A stretch of DNA of 64,000 bases from Psychroserpens sp. SPM9 (GTDB lineage Bacteria > Bacteroidota > Bacteroidia > Flavobacteriales > Flavobacteriaceae), in contig NZ_JANZNR010000003.1 in NCBI RefSeq assembly GCF_025153525.1, forward strand, positions 124,001 through 188,000, given 5' to 3'. The notes under the pieces are model-generated. The model was not told the origin of the DNA. It saw only the letters and a program-made list of their open reading frames with translations, and did not search any database. The translations under genes were made by a program, and so were the position numbers. This document shows, in pieces, positions 9,144 through 17,653 of this stretch. How positions within the stretch are numbered: the first letter of the stretch is position 1; every line of letters begins with the position of its first letter.

Positions 9144-10532
9144 ATGACACTTATAAAATCAATTTCAGGAATACGAGGAACCATTGGTGGTCAGGTTGGA
9201 GAGAATTTAACTCCAATTGACGCTGTGAAATTTGCATCAGCTTATGGTGTGTGGATTAAGCAACAACGCAACAAAGATAATTACAGAGTTGTTGTTGGGA
9301 GAGATGCTCGAATTTCGGGAGAAATGATTCAGAATTTAGTCATGAACACCTTAGTTGGTTTAGGAATTCATGTGATTGACTTAGGCTTATCTACAACACC
9401 AACCGTTGAAATCGCTGTGCCTATGGAGCATGCCGATGGCGGAATTATTTTAACCGCAAGTCACAATCCGAAACAATGGAATGCCCTCAAACTTTTAAAT
9501 GCAAAGGGCGAATTTTTAAACGGAGAAGAAGGTGCAAAAATTTTAGATATAGCTGAAAGCACTGACATGGCGTTTGCCGATGTGGATCGTTTAGGGAAGA
9601 TTACCGTGAACGATGCGTATATTGATATGCACATTGATGAAGTTCTAGCATTGGATTTGGTTAATAAAGCTGCTATTGAAAAAGCGAACTTTAAAGTGGT
9701 TGTTGATGGTGTGAATTCTACGGGAGGTATTGCAATTCCTCTGCTTTTAGAACGATTAGGTGTGCATCCTATTAAATTATATTGTGATCCAACAGGTCAT
9801 TTTCCTCATAATCCAGAGCCGTTAAAAGAACATTTAACCGATTTATCTAAAGCGGTTATTGATGAGCAAGCCGATTTCGGTATTGTTGTCGATCCTGATG
9901 TTGACCGATTAGCGTTTATGGATGAGAAGGGCGAGATGTTTGGTGAGGAATATACTTTGGTTGCTTGTGCCGATTATGTATTGAGTAAAACACCAGGAAA
10001 TACAGTAAGTAATATGAGTTCTACTCGAGCGCTTCGAGATGTTACTGAAAAACATGGCGGCACTTATGAAGCAAGTGCTGTAGGCGAAGTAAATGTGGTT
10101 AATCTCATGAAAAAAAACAAAGCCATCATTGGAGGTGAAGGAAATGGCGGCATTATTTATCCGGAATCACACTACGGAAGAGATGCTTTGGTTGGCGTTG
10201 CATTATTTTTGAGTTTATTGGCAGAAGGACATAAGAGTGTCAGTGAATTAAGAGCGTCCTATCCTAATTATTTTATGAGTAAAAAGAAAATTGAGCTCAC
10301 TCCTGAATTAGACGTTGACGCGCTTTTAAAAGCAATGGAAGCAAAGTATGCACATGAAGAATTAACAACGATAGATGGTGTTAAAATAGACTTTGCAAAC
10401 TCTTGGGTGCATTTAAGAAAAAGTAATACTGAACCTATTATTAGAATTTATACCGAAGCGCCTAGTCAGCAAGATGCCGATGATTTGGCAGATCGCATCA
10501 TTTCAGAAATAAAAGTAATTGCAAATATTTAG
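9144..10532 (+). CDS. glmM: Phosphoglucosamine mutase
   Basis: A 462-residue alpha-D-phosphohexomutase. The phosphoserine loop is TASHNP with S106 as the phosphate-carrying serine. The metal loop DPDVDRL is near residue 253, the sugar loop GEGNGG near 333, and the C-terminal phosphate loop RKSNTEPIIRIY near 430. Family: converts glucosamine-6-phosphate to glucosamine-1-phosphate for UDP-GlcNAc and so peptidoglycan and lipopolysaccharide. The ISGIRGTIGG start and overall length fit the Bacteroidota glmM group better than phosphomannomutase, though substrate specificity cannot be proved from sequence. A TATATTTG promoter lies just upstream. Confidence 0.87.
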   Translation: MTLIKSISGIRGTIGGQVGENLTPIDAVKFASAYGVWIKQQRNKDNYRVVVGRDARISGEMIQNLVMNTLVGLGIHVIDLGLSTTPTVEIAVPMEHADGGIILTASHNPKQWNALKLLNAKGEFLNGEEGAKILDIAESTDMAFADVDRLGKITVNDAYIDMHIDEVLALDLVNKAAIEKANFKVVVDGVNSTGGIAIPLLLERLGVHPIKLYCDPTGHFPHNPEPLKEHLTDLSKAVIDEQADFGIVVDPDVDRLAFMDEKGEMFGEEYTLVACADYVLSKTPGNTVSNMSSTRALRDVTEKHGGTYEASAVGEVNVVNLMKKNKAIIGGEGNGGIIYPESHYGRDALVGVALFLSLLAEGHKSVSELRASYPNYFMSKKKIELTPELDVDALLKAMEAKYAHEELTTIDGVKIDFANSWVHLRKSNTEPIIRIYTEAPSQQDADDLADRIISEIKVIANI

Positions 10533-10613
10533 TATCTTTAAATACTACATTAGACTATTGAGTAGGTTTATTGGTAAACAATTAAAACGATCGTATAATA
10601 AATAAACAGTTTT

Positions 10614-12125
10614 ATGATTTCTACAGAAGTTTCAATGACTAAGCCTTCAGAACTTGAATTGTATTTTAATCAATTCAGAAAGCATATCATTGGTATCGAT
10701 CAGGAATTTGATTCTCCTTTTGGAACTCAAAAAATTATTTATACGGATTGGACAGCTTCCGGAAGACTATACCGACCAATAGAGGAGAAAATATGTAATG
10801 AGTTTGGACCATTCGTTGCTAATACGCATACCGAAACTACAGTTTCAGGAACTGCGATGACCAAAGCTTATCATGAAGCAAAGCATATTATCAAAGCACA
10901 TGTCAATTGCGATGATGACGATGTGCTTATTGTTTCGGGTAATGGGATGACGGGTGTGATTAACAAATTTCAAAGAATCTTAGGGTTAAAAGTTCCTGAG
11001 AATTTAAGAAAGTACACCACTGTACCTGATGAGATTCGTCCTGTTGTTTTTGTGACACATATGGAGCACCATTCTAATCAAACCTCATGGCTAGAAACGA
11101 TTGCTAAGGTAGAAGTTATTCCTCCTGATGACAATGGGTTGTTCAGTTTAAAAAACCTTGAAGTTCTCCTCGAAAAATATAAAGATTGTACCTTAAAAAT
11201 CGCCTCAGTAGTTGGTGGTTCAAATGTGACAGGCTTGGAAACACCATATCATGATATTGCAGAATTAATGCATAAAAATGGAGGTGTATGTTTTGTGGAT
11301 TTTGCCTGCTCGGCGCCTTATGTTGCTATTGATATGCATCCAGAAAACGAATTGCAAAACTTGGATGCTATTTTCTTTTCGCCACATAAATTTTTGGGCG
11401 GACCAGGCACTTCGGGCGTGTTGATTTTTAATAAAAAGTTATACAAAAATATGATTCCAGATTGTCCTGGAGGTGGTACAGTAAGCTGGACGAATCCTTG
11501 GGGCGAACATAAATACATAGATAATATTGAAGATCGCGAAGATGGTGGAACTCCTGGCTTTCTTCAAACTATAAAAACAGCTTTATCGATTAAGTTGAAA
11601 ACACAGATGGGTGTTGACAATATTTTAAAACGTGAGCATGAGTTGGTGTCTTATATTTTTAAAGCATTAGATCCTGTTGACAATATTAACATTCTTGCAG
11701 GTCAGCACCAGGATCGTCTTGGTGTCATTTCATTTTATATTGATGATTTGCATTATAACCTTGGTGTTAAATTATTGAATGATCGCTTCGGAATTCAAAC
11801 CAGAGGTGGTTGTAGTTGTGCGGGTACTTACGGGCATTTTTTATTGCATGTAGATCAACGTATGAGTCACGAACTTACCAGTGAAATTTCTATAGGTGAT
11901 TTGGTACGAAAGCCAGGCTGGATTCGAATGTCAATTCACCCAACAACAACTAATGAAGAGATTGTATTTGTATGTGATAGTATAAAAGCCTTAGCAAAAA
12001 ACCATAAAGAGTGGTCAAAAGCGTATAACTATCAAAGCGCCACAAATGAGTTTATACATGAATCATTAAGCGCTTCTCAGCCTGATTCTAGTGATGAATT
12101 AATTAAGGCTTGGTTTAGTTTGTAG
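10614..12125 (+). CDS. Class V aminotransferase (cysteine desulfurase-like fold)
   Basis: A 503-residue PLP-dependent enzyme of fold-type I, aminotransferase class V. The PLP lysine is probably K259 in FFSPHKFLGG, and the conserved YTDWTASGRLYRP near residue 42 is the N-terminal substrate region. A cysteine pair, C400 and C402, lies in TRGGCSCAGTYG, where cysteine desulfurases carry their active-site Cys loop. The protein is longer than SufS/IscS (about 400 aa) with an extended C-terminus. No Fe-S assembly genes lie nearby, so the reaction (desulfurase, selenocysteine lyase or epimerase-like) is open. The stop codon is 4 bp from the converging acyltransferase gene. A second possible start is the ATG at 10635. 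Confidence 0.8.
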   Translation: MISTEVSMTKPSELELYFNQFRKHIIGIDQEFDSPFGTQKIIYTDWTASGRLYRPIEEKICNEFGPFVANTHTETTVSGTAMTKAYHEAKHIIKAHVNCDDDDVLIVSGNGMTGVINKFQRILGLKVPENLRKYTTVPDEIRPVVFVTHMEHHSNQTSWLETIAKVEVIPPDDNGLFSLKNLEVLLEKYKDCTLKIASVVGGSNVTGLETPYHDIAELMHKNGGVCFVDFACSAPYVAIDMHPENELQNLDAIFFSPHKFLGGPGTSGVLIFNKKLYKNMIPDCPGGGTVSWTNPWGEHKYIDNIEDREDGGTPGFLQTIKTALSIKLKTQMGVDNILKREHELVSYIFKALDPVDNINILAGQHQDRLGVISFYIDDLHYNLGVKLLNDRFGIQTRGGCSCAGTYGHFLLHVDQRMSHELTSEISIGDLVRKPGWIRMSIHPTTTNEEIVFVCDSIKALAKNHKEWSKAYNYQSATNEFIHESLSASQPDSSDELIKAWFSL

Positions 12126-12129
12126 CAAT

Positions 12130-13023
12130 CTATTTATAGTCTTCTGGACCTTTGTCTTTATGTTTCCATCGTTTGTGCGTCCATAAATAATATTCAGGAG
12201 CTTCACGGATTTGATTTTCAACAAGTTTTAAAAAGTGTTCTGTGATTTTATAATCTTCTAATTCTTTAGGATGTTCTGCCAGCGTCACAAATGACGTTTC
12301 ATAATAGCCACGTTTGAGGCGTTTAACGCCAAAAAATACCACAGACATATCTAGTTTTTTTGCCAGCATTTCGGCACCTGTATGAACGGGAACTCTAATG
12401 TTCATAAATTCGGTCCACAGAAAAGCCTTCCAAGGTCTCGGTGTTTGATCTGAAACAAATCCGTTGATAGTTGTAATACCTTGTTCTTTTAATTTTATAA
12501 GTTCCGGAATGGTTTCTTTCGTGGTGATTAAATGGCTGTTGTATTTAGCTCTAATACGTTTGACTAAACGGTCAAAATATTTGTTTTCAATTCGTTTATA
12601 AATGGCATTTCCTCTGGATTTCACATAGGTTTGTAATATGAAAATCCATTCCCAGCTTCCGTAATGTGCGCACATGAGAACAATGCTTCTGTTTTTGTTT
12701 TCTAGCTCTTGAATGAGTTCTACATTAGTGAAGGTAAAACGTTTTTTCATTTCAGCTTCAGAAATCGATAAAGATTTTATGGCTTCAACCATCATATCAC
12801 ATAGATGATGGTAGAATTTTTTTGTGATTTGTTTGATTTCTTGGTCGTCTTTTTCAGGAAACACAAGTTTTAGATTCGATAAGACGGTCTTTTTCCGATA
12901 GCCAAATAAGCGATAAATGAGAAGGTATAAAACATCAGAAAACGCATATAATAACCGAAAAGGTAGTATAGAAACAAACCATAAAAATGGATAAACTAAA
13001 ATGTAAATTATAAATTGCATCAA
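12130..13023 (-). CDS. Lysophospholipid/lipid A acyltransferase (LpxL/HtrB family)
   Basis: A 297-residue acyltransferase anchored by an N-terminal hydrophobic helix. The catalytic HX4E/D motif is AHYGSWEW near residue 120. Later family landmarks are VSDQTPRP and the Arg-rich KRIENKYFDRLVKRIRAK. The family transfers acyl chains from acyl-ACP to lipid A precursors at the cytoplasmic face of the inner membrane; some Bacteroidota members act on other lipids. The C-terminal YLWTHKRWKHK is typical of the family. A divergent promoter pair with the rhomboid gene lies at 13031-13052, and it converges on the aminotransferase gene with only 4 bp between. Confidence 0.87.
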   Translation of the reverse strand: MMQFIIYILVYPFLWFVSILPFRLLYAFSDVLYLLIYRLFGYRKKTVLSNLKLVFPEKDDQEIKQITKKFYHHLCDMMVEAIKSLSISEAEMKKRFTFTNVELIQELENKNRSIVLMCAHYGSWEWIFILQTYVKSRGNAIYKRIENKYFDRLVKRIRAKYNSHLITTKETIPELIKLKEQGITTINGFVSDQTPRPWKAFLWTEFMNIRVPVHTGAEMLAKKLDMSVVFFGVKRLKRGYYETSFVTLAEHPKELEDYKITEHFLKLVENQIREAPEYYLWTHKRWKHKDKGPEDYK

Positions 13024-13030
13024 GAAGTAT

Positions 13031-13038
13031 TAGATTTG
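13031..13038 (+). promoter_or_regulatory. -7 promoter box for the rhomboid gene
   Basis: TAGATTTG matches TAnnTTTG, 40 bases before the rhomboid ATG at 13079. It sits only 6 bp from the opposite-strand box of the acyltransferase gene. Confidence 0.5.
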
Positions 13039-13044
13039 CACCGA

Positions 13045-13052
13045 CAAATATA
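13045..13052 (-). promoter_or_regulatory. -7 promoter box for the acyltransferase gene
   Basis: The minus strand reads TATATTTG, an exact TAnnTTTG match 21 bases before the ATG at 13023. Together with the plus-strand box at 13031-13038 it forms a face-to-face promoter pair whose transcripts overlap at their 5' ends. Confidence 0.55.
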
Positions 13053-13078
13053 ATTATAATAAAAACGTTTAAAAGTCT

Positions 13079-13714
13079 ATGGGGAGTTTAAGTTTATTTA
13101 CCATTATCATTATTGCGGCTAATGTATTGATATCCTACAAAGGATTTAACGATTATGGCTTTTTTGAACGTTATAAATTTAATGTTGGTAGTATTCAGCG
13201 AGGAGAACAGATTCGGATATTTAGTTCTGCGTTTTTACATGCAAATCCGCAGCACTTATTATTCAATATGATTACGCTGTATTTTTTTGCCGATCGCGTT
13301 ATCTATGAATTAGGAGAGTTTAATTTTTTAATCGTTTATATAGGTAGTTTAATTTTGGGAAGCTTATTATCATTTTATTTTCATAAGAACGAATATCAAT
13401 ATAGTGCTGTAGGAGCGAGTGGAGCTGTGATGGGTGTGTTGTATTCGGCTATTTTAATAGATCCAATGATGCAAATAAACTTTATTATTCCCGGATTTGT
13501 ATTTGGAATAGGCTATTTATTATATTCTATCTACGGCATGCGAAAGCGCCTAGGTAATATTGGGCATGATGCGCATTTTGGTGGTGCCATTGGAGGTTAT
13601 GCGATTACCTTAATTTTGAAACCATCTTTATTTGAAACCGAATTGCTTATGGTTAGTTTATTGGCCGTTCCAATTGTGATATTATTTGTGTTACATAAAA
13701 TGGGAAAAATTTAA
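13079..13714 (+). CDS. Rhomboid family intramembrane serine protease
   Basis: A 211-residue polytopic membrane protein with six predicted helices. The rhomboid catalytic dyad is visible: S114 in VGASGAVMG (GxSG motif, fourth helix) and H166 in GHDAHFGGAIGG (sixth helix). The HANPQHLLFNM motif in the second helix supplies the conserved His/Asn of the oxyanion region. It cleaves transmembrane substrates within the membrane; the substrate is unknown. Length is that of a minimal six-helix bacterial rhomboid. A weak hairpin 18 bp after the stop may end transcription from both this gene and the converging TlpA-like gene. Confidence 0.92.
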   Translation: MGSLSLFTIIIIAANVLISYKGFNDYGFFERYKFNVGSIQRGEQIRIFSSAFLHANPQHLLFNMITLYFFADRVIYELGEFNFLIVYIGSLILGSLLSFYFHKNEYQYSAVGASGAVMGVLYSAILIDPMMQINFIIPGFVFGIGYLLYSIYGMRKRLGNIGHDAHFGGAIGGYAITLILKPSLFETELLMVSLLAVPIVILFVLHKMGKI

Positions 13715-13731
13715 ACCTTTAGAGTATAAAA

Positions 13732-13761
13732 AAACCTTCATTCTATACAGAACAAAGGTTT
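13732..13761. terminator. Candidate bidirectional terminator
   Basis: A 7-bp perfect inverted repeat (AAACCTT ... AAGGTTT) with a 16-nt loop lies between two converging genes. It is preceded by an A-run and followed by CTATTTT, so it could end transcripts from both sides. The stem is short and AT-rich, so the call is moderate. Confidence 0.4.
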
Positions 13762-13783
13762 CTATTTTGAATGGCTTGAATTA

Positions 13784-14941
13784 CTAATCTAGCAATTCTG
13801 CTATTTTTGCTTCTAATGCAGGACCTCTCAGGTTTTTAGCAATAATGGTTCCGTTTTCATCTAAAATAAAAGTCGCCGGAATCGATCTAATATTGTAAGC
13901 TCTGGCTACAGGATCATTAAAATAATTGAGGTTAGACACCTGATGCCAAGTTAATTTGTCTTTTTCTATGGCTTGTAACCAAGCAGCTTTTGGATCTTTT
14001 TGTCTAGAATTACCATCAAGAGAAACACCAACAATTTCTAATCCTTTATCATGGTATTTATTATAGACTTTAACAACATTTGGATTCTCTCGTCTGCAGG
14101 GTCCACACCAGGCAGCCCAAAAATCGACGATAGTAACTTTACCTAAAACGCTTTTGAGATTCAGTGATTTTCCGTCTGGAGTAGGCGCTGTAAAATCTGG
14201 AGCTGTTTTGCCTATTTCGGTAGCACTCATTCGCTCTCTGGTTGCTTTTATACCTTGAAGCTTCACATTGACAGCAGTGCCAAATTTTGTAGATTTTAAA
14301 TTGGCATCTAAGTTATCGTAAAGACTTGCTATATTATTGATGTCGGCCTCTTTATTATTTAGCATATTGTCTAGTATGACTAAAGAATATAAACTATTGT
14401 TATGGCTTTTAACGAATGCTTCTGGTTGTGCTTTAACTTCGTTGGTCAATTTGGTGTATTCAACAGCTAAACTACTTTTGAGGTCTTTATCATCGGTGGC
14501 ACGAATTTTACTATTCAACTCGGTGATTTTAGTGCTGTATGACTTGATATTAGTGTTATAAGCCATTAATTCTTCATTGGCTTTAGTCCCTTTAATTTCA
14601 GAATTGGCTAAATCATCTTTATCAACATCGATGGTGATTTCTTTGTTTTCAACAATAAGTGCCAGATTGCCTTTGGTACTGTTAATGCTTAATAACCATA
14701 GTTTTGGTGTGTCTACTTTGCCTTCAAAAGTAAAGCGTTCGTTCATAATAATGGCCGTATCTTTATTAATTTTTCTGCCACGTTCATCCGTTTCCTGAAG
14801 GTAAGCTCTAATGCCATTATAAATTCCGGGAGCTTCACCAGTTATTAAATAGGTGTCTCTCAAGACTTCTTTAGAACTTCCGTCTGTTTTACATGCATTA
14901 AGTAAAACACCAATTAATAAAATTGCAATTATCCTGTTCAT
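13784..14941 (-). CDS. TlpA-like thiol-disulfide oxidoreductase lipoprotein
   Basis: A 385-residue lipoprotein (signal LLNACKTDG). Residues 30-130 resemble the DUF4369 domain often found in front of thioredoxin domains in Bacteroidota, followed by a helical linker. The C-terminal 140 residues are a TlpA/ResA-type thioredoxin with the active site WCGPC (C279 and C282), the cis-Pro region IRSIPATFILD and an early GKTAPDFTAP. It would reduce or oxidise disulfides outside the cytoplasm, for example in cytochrome c maturation or stress defence; the partner is unknown. A TATATTTG promoter lies 21 bases upstream. Confidence 0.88.
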   Translation of the reverse strand: MNRIIAILLIGVLLNACKTDGSSKEVLRDTYLITGEAPGIYNGIRAYLQETDERGRKINKDTAIIMNERFTFEGKVDTPKLWLLSINSTKGNLALIVENKEITIDVDKDDLANSEIKGTKANEELMAYNTNIKSYSTKITELNSKIRATDDKDLKSSLAVEYTKLTNEVKAQPEAFVKSHNNSLYSLVILDNMLNNKEADINNIASLYDNLDANLKSTKFGTAVNVKLQGIKATRERMSATEIGKTAPDFTAPTPDGKSLNLKSVLGKVTIVDFWAAWCGPCRRENPNVVKVYNKYHDKGLEIVGVSLDGNSRQKDPKAAWLQAIEKDKLTWHQVSNLNYFNDPVARAYNIRSIPATFILDENGTIIAKNLRGPALEAKIAELLD

Positions 14942-14961
14942 GATTTATAAGTTTTATTCTG

Positions 14962-14969
14962 CAAATATA
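14962..14969 (-). promoter_or_regulatory. -7 promoter box for the TlpA-like gene
   Basis: The minus strand reads TATATTTG, an exact TAnnTTTG match, 20 bases before the ATG at 14941. Confidence 0.55.
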
Positions 14970-15066
14970 ATAAGTTAGACTACAAAAAATCAAACTCAAA
15001 AAATATTAAAGTCACATGAAACCTTAAAGAAATCACATATTTGGTTTTAAAAAAGTAAAATTGCAA

Positions 15067-15074
15067 TACTTTTG
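15067..15074 (+). promoter_or_regulatory. -7 promoter box for mnmE
   Basis: TACTTTTG matches TAnnTTTG, and a TTTGG at 15040-15044 is a possible -33 element. Initiation would fall near 15081, only a few bases from the ATG at 15084, which favours the second ATG at 15090 as the mnmE start. Confidence 0.55.
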
Positions 15075-15089
15075 TAAAAAATAATGTGC

Positions 15090-16481
15090 ATGACTCAACA
15101 GGATACTATTGTAGCGTTAGCAACTGCCTCAGGAAGTGGCGCAATTGCCGTCGTCAGACTCTCAGGGAGTTCGGCCATTTCAATTGTAGACACTTGTTTT
15201 AGATCTGTTGTAAAAGGTAAAACCTTGGCAGCACAAGCCACTCATACTATTCATCTGGGGCATATAGTTGAGAACGATCGTGTATTTGATGAAGTGCTAG
15301 TCTCGGTATTTAAAAACCCAAATTCGTATACAGGCGAAGATGTGGTCGAAATTTCTTGTCATGGCAGTTTGTACATTCAACAAGAAATGATTCAATTATT
15401 TCTTCGGAACGGTTGCCGAATGGCTGATGCAGGAGAGTTTACCTTACGTGCTTTTTTAAACGGAAAATTAGACTTATCACAAGCTGAAGCTGTCGCCGAT
15501 TTGATTGCTAGTGATAATGAAGCCTCACATCAAGTTGCGATGCAGCAAATGCGTGGCGGATTTTCTTCGGAAATTGCTAAACTCAGAGAAGAACTTCTCA
15601 ATTTTGCGTCACTCATAGAGCTAGAATTAGATTTTGCTGAAGAAGATGTTGAATTTGCAGACCGCTCTCAGTTCAAAGAACTGGTTGAAAGAATCACCTT
15701 TGTGTTGAAACGTTTAATTGATTCGTTTGCTGTTGGTAATGTCATCAAAAACGGCATCCCTGTGGCCATCGTTGGTGAGCCAAATGTAGGTAAATCTACT
15801 TTGCTAAACGCTTTGCTCAATGAAGAGCGTGCCATTGTTTCAGAAATTGCAGGAACAACCAGAGATACGATTGAAGATGAAATATCGATAGGAGGCATAG
15901 GCTTTCGGTTTATAGACACCGCAGGCATCAGAGAAACTAAAGATGTGGTGGAGAGTATTGGTATTAAAAAAACCTTTGAAAAGATTGACCAGGCACAAGT
16001 GGTTATTTATTTGTTTGATAGTGTTAAGTCTATTTCAGATTTAAAAACCATTACGATTGAAATTGAAAAAATCAGAAATAAATATCCGCAAAAACCACTT
16101 ATTGTCATTGCTAATAAAATAGATAAGGTCGATGATATTTCAATTTCTAAACTACACTCTGAAATTCCAGATATTAAATTATTATCAGCAAAAACAGGCT
16201 TTGGTGTTGAACAGTTAACCAATGCATTACTCGATTTAATCAATACAGGTGCGCTAAGAAATAATGAAACTATCGTCACCAACTCACGACATTATGATGC
16301 CTTGTTGAAAGCTTTTGAGGAAATTCAGAAAGTCAAACACGGACTTGAAACTGGGCTTTCAGGAGATTTATTAGCTATCGATATTCGTCAAGCCTTATAT
16401 CACTTTGGGGAGATCACAGGAGAGATTACTAATGATGATTTGTTGGGTAATATTTTTGCTAATTTCTGTATCGGGAAGTAA
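15090..16481 (+). CDS. mnmE: tRNA uridine-5-carboxymethylaminomethyl modification GTPase MnmE
   Basis: A 463-residue three-domain protein that, with MnmG, modifies the wobble uridine of certain tRNAs. The N-terminal folate-binding domain starts QDTIVALATA and has NSYTGEDVVEISCHGS. The central helical domain is interrupted by the G domain with GEPNVGKS (G1, about residues 229-236), IAGTTRD (G2), DTAG (G3), NKID (G4) and a SAKTGFG G5 loop. The C-terminus is FCIGK with the conserved cysteine. I chose the ATG at 15090 over 15084 because of the promoter position and because MnmE proteins begin a few residues before QDTIVALAT. All hallmarks are intact. Confidence 0.96.
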   Translation: MTQQDTIVALATASGSGAIAVVRLSGSSAISIVDTCFRSVVKGKTLAAQATHTIHLGHIVENDRVFDEVLVSVFKNPNSYTGEDVVEISCHGSLYIQQEMIQLFLRNGCRMADAGEFTLRAFLNGKLDLSQAEAVADLIASDNEASHQVAMQQMRGGFSSEIAKLREELLNFASLIELELDFAEEDVEFADRSQFKELVERITFVLKRLIDSFAVGNVIKNGIPVAIVGEPNVGKSTLLNALLNEERAIVSEIAGTTRDTIEDEISIGGIGFRFIDTAGIRETKDVVESIGIKKTFEKIDQAQVVIYLFDSVKSISDLKTITIEIEKIRNKYPQKPLIVIANKIDKVDDISISKLHSEIPDIKLLSAKTGFGVEQLTNALLDLINTGALRNNETIVTNSRHYDALLKAFEEIQKVKHGLETGLSGDLLAIDIRQALYHFGEITGEITNDDLLGNIFANFCIGK

Positions 16482-16562
16482 CTGTATTCGAACCTATTTT
16501 TTTAATCAAGCTCAGAAAAGCTTTTCTTAACTAAAGTCAATGAAATCTATTTTGTGAGCCAA

Positions 16563-16570
16563 TAATTTTG
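16563..16570 (+). promoter_or_regulatory. -7 promoter box for the DUF4386 gene
   Basis: TAATTTTG matches TAnnTTTG, 23 bases before the ATG at 16594. A perfect 14-bp palindrome (AGAAAAG/CTTTTCT, 16514-16527) lies upstream of it, in the mnmE downstream region. Confidence 0.45.
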
Positions 16571-16593
16571 CATAAAATCAAATGTGCAGAATT

Positions 16594-17286
16594 ATGAGAA
16601 AAATAGCTAAAATATCTGGAATTGCTTATGTAATGATTTTTATAGCTGGGTTTTATTCCAACTTCGCGGTACTTGAAAGTCTCGTGGATAGTAACAATCC
16701 AACTATTACCACTGCAAATTTTATAAGTAATCATTCTCAATTTGGTATCGGACTGCTTGGTTTTGTGGTGATGCTTTTTTTTGATGTCCTTTTGGTTTGG
16801 TCACTTACTGGTTTAACGAAATCCGTAAATAGAAAAATAACTTATATAGCTTCTTTATTTAGGTTATTACACGCGCTTTTTTTTGGTATTGCTTTATTTA
16901 AGTTATGGAGTATTTACCTGTTGACATCTAATGCTAGTATTTCAGATATCTTAAAACATAGCGTAGTAAATTTATTAATAGATTTTGATACGTTTTGGAC
17001 TATTGGATTATTATTCTTTGGTATTCATTTAATTATTTTGGGTTATCTAGTATTGAAATCAGTAGATATACCTAAAGCTTTAGGATTTTTGCTACTACTT
17101 GCTGCTATTGGTTATATTCTAGATGGTACGGCTAAATTATTCATGTCTAATTATATTGATTATAAGGATGTTTTTGAAATCATCGTGGTTATGCCATCAG
17201 TTATTGGTGAGTTTTCGTTTACCATTTGGTTATTAGTGATTGGGTTTAAAAAGCAAACGACACAACAAATTTCAAAAATGGTGTAA
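16594..17286 (+). CDS. DUF4386 family membrane protein
   Basis: A 230-residue membrane protein with about six hydrophobic segments (for example IAYVMIFIAGFYSNFAVL near residue 8 and FLLLLAAIGYILDGTAKLF near 170). The start (IARISGIAYVMIFIAG-like) and the pattern of helices fit the DUF4386 family, whose function is unknown. I chose the ATG at 16594; an in-frame ATG at 16582 adds four residues. It begins the accessory region after mnmE and looks like a single-gene unit. Confidence 0.75.
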   Translation: MRKIAKISGIAYVMIFIAGFYSNFAVLESLVDSNNPTITTANFISNHSQFGIGLLGFVVMLFFDVLLVWSLTGLTKSVNRKITYIASLFRLLHALFFGIALFKLWSIYLLTSNASISDILKHSVVNLLIDFDTFWTIGLLFFGIHLIILGYLVLKSVDIPKALGFLLLLAAIGYILDGTAKLFMSNYIDYKDVFEIIVVMPSVIGEFSFTIWLLVIGFKKQTTQQISKMV

Positions 17287-17330
17287 CTTAAAGCTACTTT
17301 TTCCGTCGTAGTTCTATACGGTTATCTTTT

Positions 17331-17350
17331 CTTAAGATACCTTAAGATTA
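17331..17350. repeat. Tandem 10-bp repeat CTTAAGAT-C/TA
   Basis: CTTAAGATAC is followed directly by CTTAAGATTA, so an 8-bp core repeats with 10-bp spacing, and each CTTAAG is itself a palindrome. It lies in the 150-bp gap between the DUF4386 gene and the small ORF at 17440. It may be an operator or chance in AT-rich DNA. Confidence 0.3.
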
Positions 17351-17439
17351 TTATCTATTTAACAGTCTAATTTTGATGGAGTAAAAATGATTATTTAAAG
17401 ACATTAGCTATAAGAATTGCTATAATTATAGAAGAGCTT

Positions 17440-17622
17440 ATGAATACTAGACAAATGAAAAATTCTTTAAAGCAACCAAGACCCAATAAATCCTACAGAG
17501 AAAAATCAATAAAAGAAATAATGGATAATGCATACAAGATAGCTAAGAACTCAGGGTTTTACATCCCTTTTAGAAATTGCGATAGGTATGGTTTAAAAGG
17601 AACTCAAGACAATCTTGATTAA
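17440..17622 (+). CDS. Small basic protein of unknown function, intact copy of a duplicated ORF
   Basis: A 60-residue ORF (55 if the ATG at 17455 is used) with no signal peptide or membrane segment, rich in Lys and Asn. Its core, NKSYREKSIKEIMDNAYKIA followed by GFYIPF, closely resembles a second, frameshifted ORF at 19247-19398 (NKSLVQIMQQAYKIA ... GFYIPL). Conservation of two separate copies at the protein level argues that it is a real coding sequence. I do not recognise the family. The end overlaps the 5' leader of the serine hydrolase gene at 17654. Confidence 0.5.
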   Translation: MNTRQMKNSLKQPRPNKSYREKSIKEIMDNAYKIAKNSGFYIPFRNCDRYGLKGTQDNLD

Positions 17623-17653
17623 CATCTTTATAATCAACCAAAACACGACTACT

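Noticed and set aside
16514-16527. 14-bp palindrome AGAAAAGCTTTTCT as mnmE terminator
   Set aside because: No loop and no T-run follow; in AT-rich DNA a short palindrome of this kind can arise by chance.
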